Assembly: GCA_963817755.1 (NCBI GenBank)
Contig: CAWFPB010000005.1
Location: 124,001-188,000, forward strand
Direction: 5' to 3'
Source: Oleiagrimonas sp963817755
GTDB lineage: Bacteria; Pseudomonadota; Gammaproteobacteria; Xanthomonadales; Rhodanobacteraceae
Length of the DNA: 64,000 nucleotides
Below are positions 60,383 to 64,000 of this stretch, piece by piece. The position numbers and the translations under genes were made by a program. Position 1 is the first letter of the stretch. Every line of letters begins with the position of its first letter. Below the pieces are notes generated by a model. That model saw only the letters and a list, made by a program, of their open reading frames with translations. It was not told the origin of the DNA and searched no databases.

Positions 60383-61198
60383 ATGCAAGCTTTGCCCCTG
60401 ACCCTGGTGGTGATCACCTACAACGAGGCCGCGCATATCGCGCGCTGCCTGGACAGCGTGCCGTTCGCGGCCGAGAAGCTGGTGATCGACAGTGGCAGCA
60501 CGGACGACACCGCAGCCATCGCCCGGGCACATGGCGCACGCGTCGTGCACCAGGACTGGCTGGGCTTCGGGCCGCAGCGCAACTTCGCCACCACCCAGTG
60601 CTCTCACGACTGGATCCTGGCGCTGGATGCCGACGAATACCTGTCACCCGAACTGGTCGACGAGATGCGCCAGCGGCTTCCCGAACTGATGGCTTCATCG
60701 CTGGCCGCGGTCTACCTGCGCCGCACGACGCTTTTCATGGGCGCACCCATGCGGGGCTACAAGCCGATGCTGGGCGAGCGCATGGCCCGCCTCTACCATC
60801 GCGAACGCGCCAGCTGGGCCAACGTGCGCGTGCATGAATCGCTGCGTTTCGAAGGCGCGTCCACCACGCTGCGACACACCTTCCAGCACCTGCACAACCC
60901 GACCCTGGTGCACAAGAGCCTGAAGGTCGTGCGCTACTCGGAACTGAAGGCTCGCGACTGGCGCCAGCGCAACCGCAAGCCCCGCATGTGGGATGTGCCG
61001 CTGGTGTTTATGAGCGCCTTCCTGAAAGACTACCTTCTCCGCCGCGCCTTCCTCGATGGATGGCGCGGCTTCATCATCGCCCAGACCGCGGCCAGCTATG
61101 CCGTGTACAAGCGCATGCGCTACTACGAGATGTGCGTGAACCCCGACTCGGTGGACATGGCCGCCGACCTGCTCAAACGCCACGGACTGGACCGCTGA
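60383..61198 (+). CDS. LPS core glycosyltransferase, WaaE/KdtX-like
   Basis: Family 2 enzyme of 271 residues with LTLVVITYNEAAHIARCLDS, LVIDSGSTDDTAAIARA, DWLGFGPQRNFATTQC and ILALDADEYLSPELVDEM, the pattern of WaaE-type beta-1,4-glucosyltransferases acting on inner-core heptose. The C-terminal YVxKRM-like YAVYKRMRYYEM is also typical. It appears to have its own promoter and is followed after 4 bases by a TagF-like gene. Confidence 0.85.
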   Translation: MQALPLTLVVITYNEAAHIARCLDSVPFAAEKLVIDSGSTDDTAAIARAHGARVVHQDWLGFGPQRNFATTQCSHDWILALDADEYLSPELVDEMRQRLPELMASSLAAVYLRRTTLFMGAPMRGYKPMLGERMARLYHRERASWANVRVHESLRFEGASTTLRHTFQHLHNPTLVHKSLKVVRYSELKARDWRQRNRKPRMWDVPLVFMSAFLKDYLLRRAFLDGWRGFIIAQTAASYAVYKRMRYYEMCVNPDSVDMAADLLKRHGLDR

Positions 61199-61202
61199 TC
61201 CG

Positions 61203-62231
61203 ATGCCCAAGCATTACCTCCTGTACGGCTCCGAACGCTACGCCCTGGCCATCCTGCGTCCGCTGCAGGCGGCCATCCGCGCGCGCGGCGACCAGGCCGC
61301 CTGGTTCTTCGACGGTCCCGGCGGCGAGGACCTGGACGAGGGCGAGACCTGGCTGCGCACCACCGAGGAAGTACGCGCCTTCGCCCCGCGCGCAGTGCTC
61401 ACCCCCTCCAACGCGGTGCCGCACTTCTTTCCCGGCGTGAAGGCCGAGATCTTCCACGGCTTCGATGCCGGCAAGCCGCGCCACATCTACATCCGCGGCT
61501 TCTTCGACCTGTACTGCACCACCGGCCCCAACGACACCGCGGCCTTCACGGAGATGGCCGACAAGCTGGGCCACTTCAGCGTCGCCCAGACCGGCTGGCC
61601 CAAGCTCGACCCGTTCGCCGACGTGTTCCAGCCGGACCACCCGGCGCCGGTGCGCTCGCCACCGGTGATCCTGTACCACTCGACCTTCTCGCCCTCCTGG
61701 AGCGCGGCCGAGACCCTCCACGACGAGGTCAAGCGCCTGTCGCGCGACGGCCGCTGGCGCTGGATCGTCACCTTCCACCCGAAGATGAACGCCGAGACCG
61801 TGGCGCGCTACAGGGCCCTGGAGAACGAGCACCTGACGTTCGCCACCAACGACAACATCCTGGAGCTGTTCCCGCAGGTCGACATGATGTGCTCGGACAC
61901 CTCCTCGGCGCTCAACGAATTCCTGCTCACCGGCAAGCCGGTGGTGACCTTCAACAACCGCCGTCCGGGCCCCCAGCTGATCGACATCCATGATGCAGCC
62001 GATTTCGAACCGGCGATCGCACGCGCACTGTCGCGGCCGCCGGAGCTGATGGCCGCCATCCGCGACTACGGCCGAGCCATCCACCCCTACCATGACGGCC
62101 GCTCCAGCGAACGCGTGCTCGACGCGGTGGAAGCGTTCATCGCCGGCGGCGGCCGCAACCGCAAGCGCAAGCCCGCCAACTTCTGGCGCAAGCTGAAGAT
62201 CCGCCGCCGCATCGGCTACTGGGGCCGCTGA
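61203..62231 (+). CDS. CDP-glycerol glycerophosphotransferase (TagF)-like protein
   Basis: Protein of 342 residues of the GT-B-like Glyphos_transf family: HFSVAQTGWPKLDPFAD, ILYHSTFSPSWSA, WIVTFHPKMNAETVARY and VDMMCSDTSSALNEFLLTGKP. In Gram-positives such enzymes build glycerol-phosphate polymers; in Gram-negatives they add phosphoglycerol or phosphoribitol-like groups to capsule or LPS. The basic C-terminus (RKRKPANFWRKLKIRRR) probably contacts the membrane. It follows the WaaE-like gene by 4 bases. The donor is not known. Confidence 0.8.
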   Translation: MPKHYLLYGSERYALAILRPLQAAIRARGDQAAWFFDGPGGEDLDEGETWLRTTEEVRAFAPRAVLTPSNAVPHFFPGVKAEIFHGFDAGKPRHIYIRGFFDLYCTTGPNDTAAFTEMADKLGHFSVAQTGWPKLDPFADVFQPDHPAPVRSPPVILYHSTFSPSWSAAETLHDEVKRLSRDGRWRWIVTFHPKMNAETVARYRALENEHLTFATNDNILELFPQVDMMCSDTSSALNEFLLTGKPVVTFNNRRPGPQLIDIHDAADFEPAIARALSRPPELMAAIRDYGRAIHPYHDGRSSERVLDAVEAFIAGGGRNRKRKPANFWRKLKIRRRIGYWGR

Positions 62232-62261
62232 CGCCCCGCCCTCTTCCACGACGCAGGTTCC

Positions 62262-63986
62262 ATGCTTCCCAGGCACTATTCACGCTCTGAACACCTGCGC
62301 GCCCTGTGGCCCTGGCTGCCGCTGTGGCTGGTGCTGGCCCTGCTGGCCATCTTCGCCCACGGGCCGATGCCGATGTACTCGACCCGCACCCTGGCCGTGG
62401 CCTGGGAAATGTGGAGCGGCCACCACTGGATCGTGCCCTGGTTCAACGGCGCCCCCTACAGCCAGAAGGTGCCGCTGCTGTACTGGCTGATCCATGCCGG
62501 CTGGTCGGTCACCGGCGTCAACGACGTGTGGCCGCGACTGCTGGAAGTGGGCTTCGGCGCCACCGAACTGGTCCTGGCCGCGACCCTGGCGCGACGCCTG
62601 TTCCCGGACCGTCCGTGGGTCGCCCGGGCCACGCCGTGGATGCTGGCGGCGCTGGCCTATGCGTTCCTGTTCAGCCTGCAGATCATGTACGAGGTGCTGC
62701 TGGCGGTGTGCGTGCTGTCGGCCCTGTTGAGCCTGGTGCCGACCGCGCGCCGCGCCCGGCCGCGCTGGTGGCTGTTCGGCCTGTGGATCGGCGCCGGCCT
62801 GCTGGCCAAGGGGCCGGTGATGCTGCTGCACGTGGCCTTCCCGTGGCTGCTCGGCCCGCTGTGGAGCGAGCACGCGCGTCGCCACAAGGCCCGCTGGTAC
62901 GGCTTCGGCGGCCTGGCCGTGCTGGGCGGACTGGCCATGCTGGCGGCCTGGCTGGTGCCGGCCATCCACCTCGGCGGCGAGGCCTACCGCAACGCGCTGC
63001 TGTTCAAGCAGACCGGCGGCCGCGTGGTCGATTCCTTCGCCCACGCCCAGCCGGCATGGTGGTACCTGGCCTGGCTGCCGGTCCTGCTGTTCCCGTTCGC
63101 GGCCTGGCCGCGCGCCTGGGTCGCGGTGGCCACGCTGCGCCGCCCGCTGGAACCGGGGCTGCGCTTCCTGCTGTGCTGGTTGCTGCCGGTGTTGCTGGGC
63201 TTCTCGCTGATCAGCGGCAAGCAGCTGTACTACCCGCTGCCCGAGTACGGCGGCGCGGTGATGCTGCTGGCCGCCGCCATCGCGGTGCTGCGCGAGCGCC
63301 GGCCGCGCCTGGCGGCCTCGTCCTGGCTGGGCAGCTGGCCGCTGGCGCTGGGCAGCGTGGCCACCGGCCTGTTCCTGCTGGCGCTGCCGGACCTGGCCGG
63401 CCACCCGCCGTTCACCAGCCACTGGCTGGTGGACCTGGCCGGCTACAGCCGCTTTTTCGGCGTCGTGTACCTGCTGCTCGGCGCCTTGCTGTTCCTGCGC
63501 GGGCGTGGCGAGATGCGCCGCATCGCCGTCGCCGGGCTGGTCGGCGCCTTCGCCTTCAATACCCTGTTCACCCTGACCCTGTGGATGCCCTATGACCTGA
63601 GCGCGCCCAGTGCCCTGCTCGCCCGGGCACGCGCCCAGGGTCATGCCCTGGCCAGCGTCGGCCATCCCGAGGGCCAGTTCACCTTCGCCGCCCGCCTGCG
63701 CCAGCCGATCCGGTCCCTGCGCGACAGCCGGGCCATCGAGCGCTTTGCCCGGCAGCATCCGGACGGCCTGATCGTCACCTACCCCGACAGCCACGGGCTG
63801 CAGCCGGACAACCTGCGCTACGCGCTGCTGGTGCAGCCGTTCCGTGGCGACTGGCTGGTGGTCTGGAAGGCCAGCACCCTGGCCGCGATCCGCGCCGGCG
63901 AGACCCCGCCCGAGCCGGACCAGCCCACGCGCCTGCTGCCCTCGCCCGACTACTGGCGCTATCGCGCCTTGCGAGCCCGCGGATGA
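62262..63986 (+). CDS. ArnT-like membrane glycosyltransferase, second copy
   Basis: Polytopic protein of 574 residues, by coincidence the same length as the 52677-54401 protein. Helices begin at about residue 14 (LWPWLPLWLVLALLAIFAH). The first periplasmic loop has MPMYSTRTLAVAWEMWSGHH and QKVPLLYWLIHAGWS, similar to the PMT/ArnT loop, although the Asp-Glu pair of the first copy is not obvious here. It may add a sugar to lipid A or the glycan made by its neighbours. Its stop overlaps the following start as ATGA. Confidence 0.8.
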   Translation: MLPRHYSRSEHLRALWPWLPLWLVLALLAIFAHGPMPMYSTRTLAVAWEMWSGHHWIVPWFNGAPYSQKVPLLYWLIHAGWSVTGVNDVWPRLLEVGFGATELVLAATLARRLFPDRPWVARATPWMLAALAYAFLFSLQIMYEVLLAVCVLSALLSLVPTARRARPRWWLFGLWIGAGLLAKGPVMLLHVAFPWLLGPLWSEHARRHKARWYGFGGLAVLGGLAMLAAWLVPAIHLGGEAYRNALLFKQTGGRVVDSFAHAQPAWWYLAWLPVLLFPFAAWPRAWVAVATLRRPLEPGLRFLLCWLLPVLLGFSLISGKQLYYPLPEYGGAVMLLAAAIAVLRERRPRLAASSWLGSWPLALGSVATGLFLLALPDLAGHPPFTSHWLVDLAGYSRFFGVVYLLLGALLFLRGRGEMRRIAVAGLVGAFAFNTLFTLTLWMPYDLSAPSALLARARAQGHALASVGHPEGQFTFAARLRQPIRSLRDSRAIERFARQHPDGLIVTYPDSHGLQPDNLRYALLVQPFRGDWLVVWKASTLAAIRAGETPPEPDQPTRLLPSPDYWRYRALRARG

Positions 63987-64000
63987 ACGCCGCGCGCATC
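63983..64000 (+). CDS. Start of a further gene cut by the window edge
   Basis: An ATG overlapping the previous stop as ATGA opens a frame reading Met-Asn-Ala-Ala-Arg-Ile to the end of the window. The overlap pattern is that of the neighbouring operon genes, so a real coupled gene is likely, but nothing can be said of its function. Confidence 0.4.

Overview
This is a high-GC chromosomal window from a gammaproteobacterium of the order Xanthomonadales (Xanthomonadaceae or Rhodanobacteraceae). The evidence is a xanthomonadin/aryl-polyene pigment locus with a XanB2-type chorismatase, Xanthomonadales-style accessory proteins (a DUF6776-like protein, AmpE, a MoaE-MoeB fusion), GGGAAT-rich intergenic repeats of a kind I associate with this order, and a conserved housekeeping gene set. 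There is no rRNA, CRISPR array, IS element or prophage. One tRNA gene is present.

Layout. (1) 1-8528: an aryl-polyene (xanthomonadin-like) gene set. On the minus strand lie an ACP, a COG4648 membrane protein, a FabZ/ApeI-like dehydratase, an LpxL-like acyltransferase, a LolA-like carrier, an MMPL/RND exporter, a second dehydratase and a FabG-type reductase cut by the window edge. The divergent chorismatase gene xanB2 supplies the aryl starter. A plus-strand AraC regulator sits inside this set. (2) 8702-11809: glmU and asnB. (3) 11957-16492: plus-strand envelope genes (GtrA-like, a secreted glycosidase-like protein, an AsmA-like protein, a DUF3016 protein). (4) 16557-23979: the complete F1Fo ATP synthase operon atpIBEFHAGDC on the minus strand, with palindromic repeats in two of its gaps. 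(5) 24114-25650: queD and a 6-phosphogluconate dehydrogenase. (6) 25850-33646: a tightly packed plus-strand molybdenum operon, modABC-moeA-moaA-moaC-mobA-moaD-(moaE-moeB-rhodanese). (7) 33745-39643: tRNA-Met, rppH, an iron/heme group (bfd, bfr, hemJ, erpA), a bactofilin pair, nudC and ampE. (8) 39797-49697, minus strand: an MFS-acyltransferase fusion, purD, a XanA2-like adenylate ligase, topA with a histone-H1-like tail, dprA and a LysM protein. (9) 49881-54401, plus strand: def, fmt, rsmB and an ArnT-like transferase. (10) 54668-64000: a surface-polysaccharide/LPS region made of two divergent groups (two GT2 enzymes and UDP-xylose synthase on minus; O-antigen ligase, two GT2, a TagF-like transferase and an ArnT-like transferase on plus).

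How the genes work together. XanB2 makes hydroxybenzoate, which an adenylate ligase (possibly the one at 43144-44514) would load onto the ACP. Reductase and dehydratases build the polyene, and the acyltransferase, LolA-like protein and MMPL exporter place it in the envelope. The mod/moa operon takes up molybdate and makes almost all of the molybdenum cofactor, with sulfur activation and the molybdopterin synthase large subunit fused in one chain. The bfd-bfr pair handles iron storage and release, and a Fur-like site lies over the bfd promoter.

The strongest leads for novelty are the MoaE-MoeB-rhodanese fusion with an altered zinc-site spacing, the regulator embedded in the pigment locus, the palindromic repeats inside the ATP synthase operon, and the TopA tail and leader palindrome. 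Function calls come from reading motifs by eye; no database search was run.
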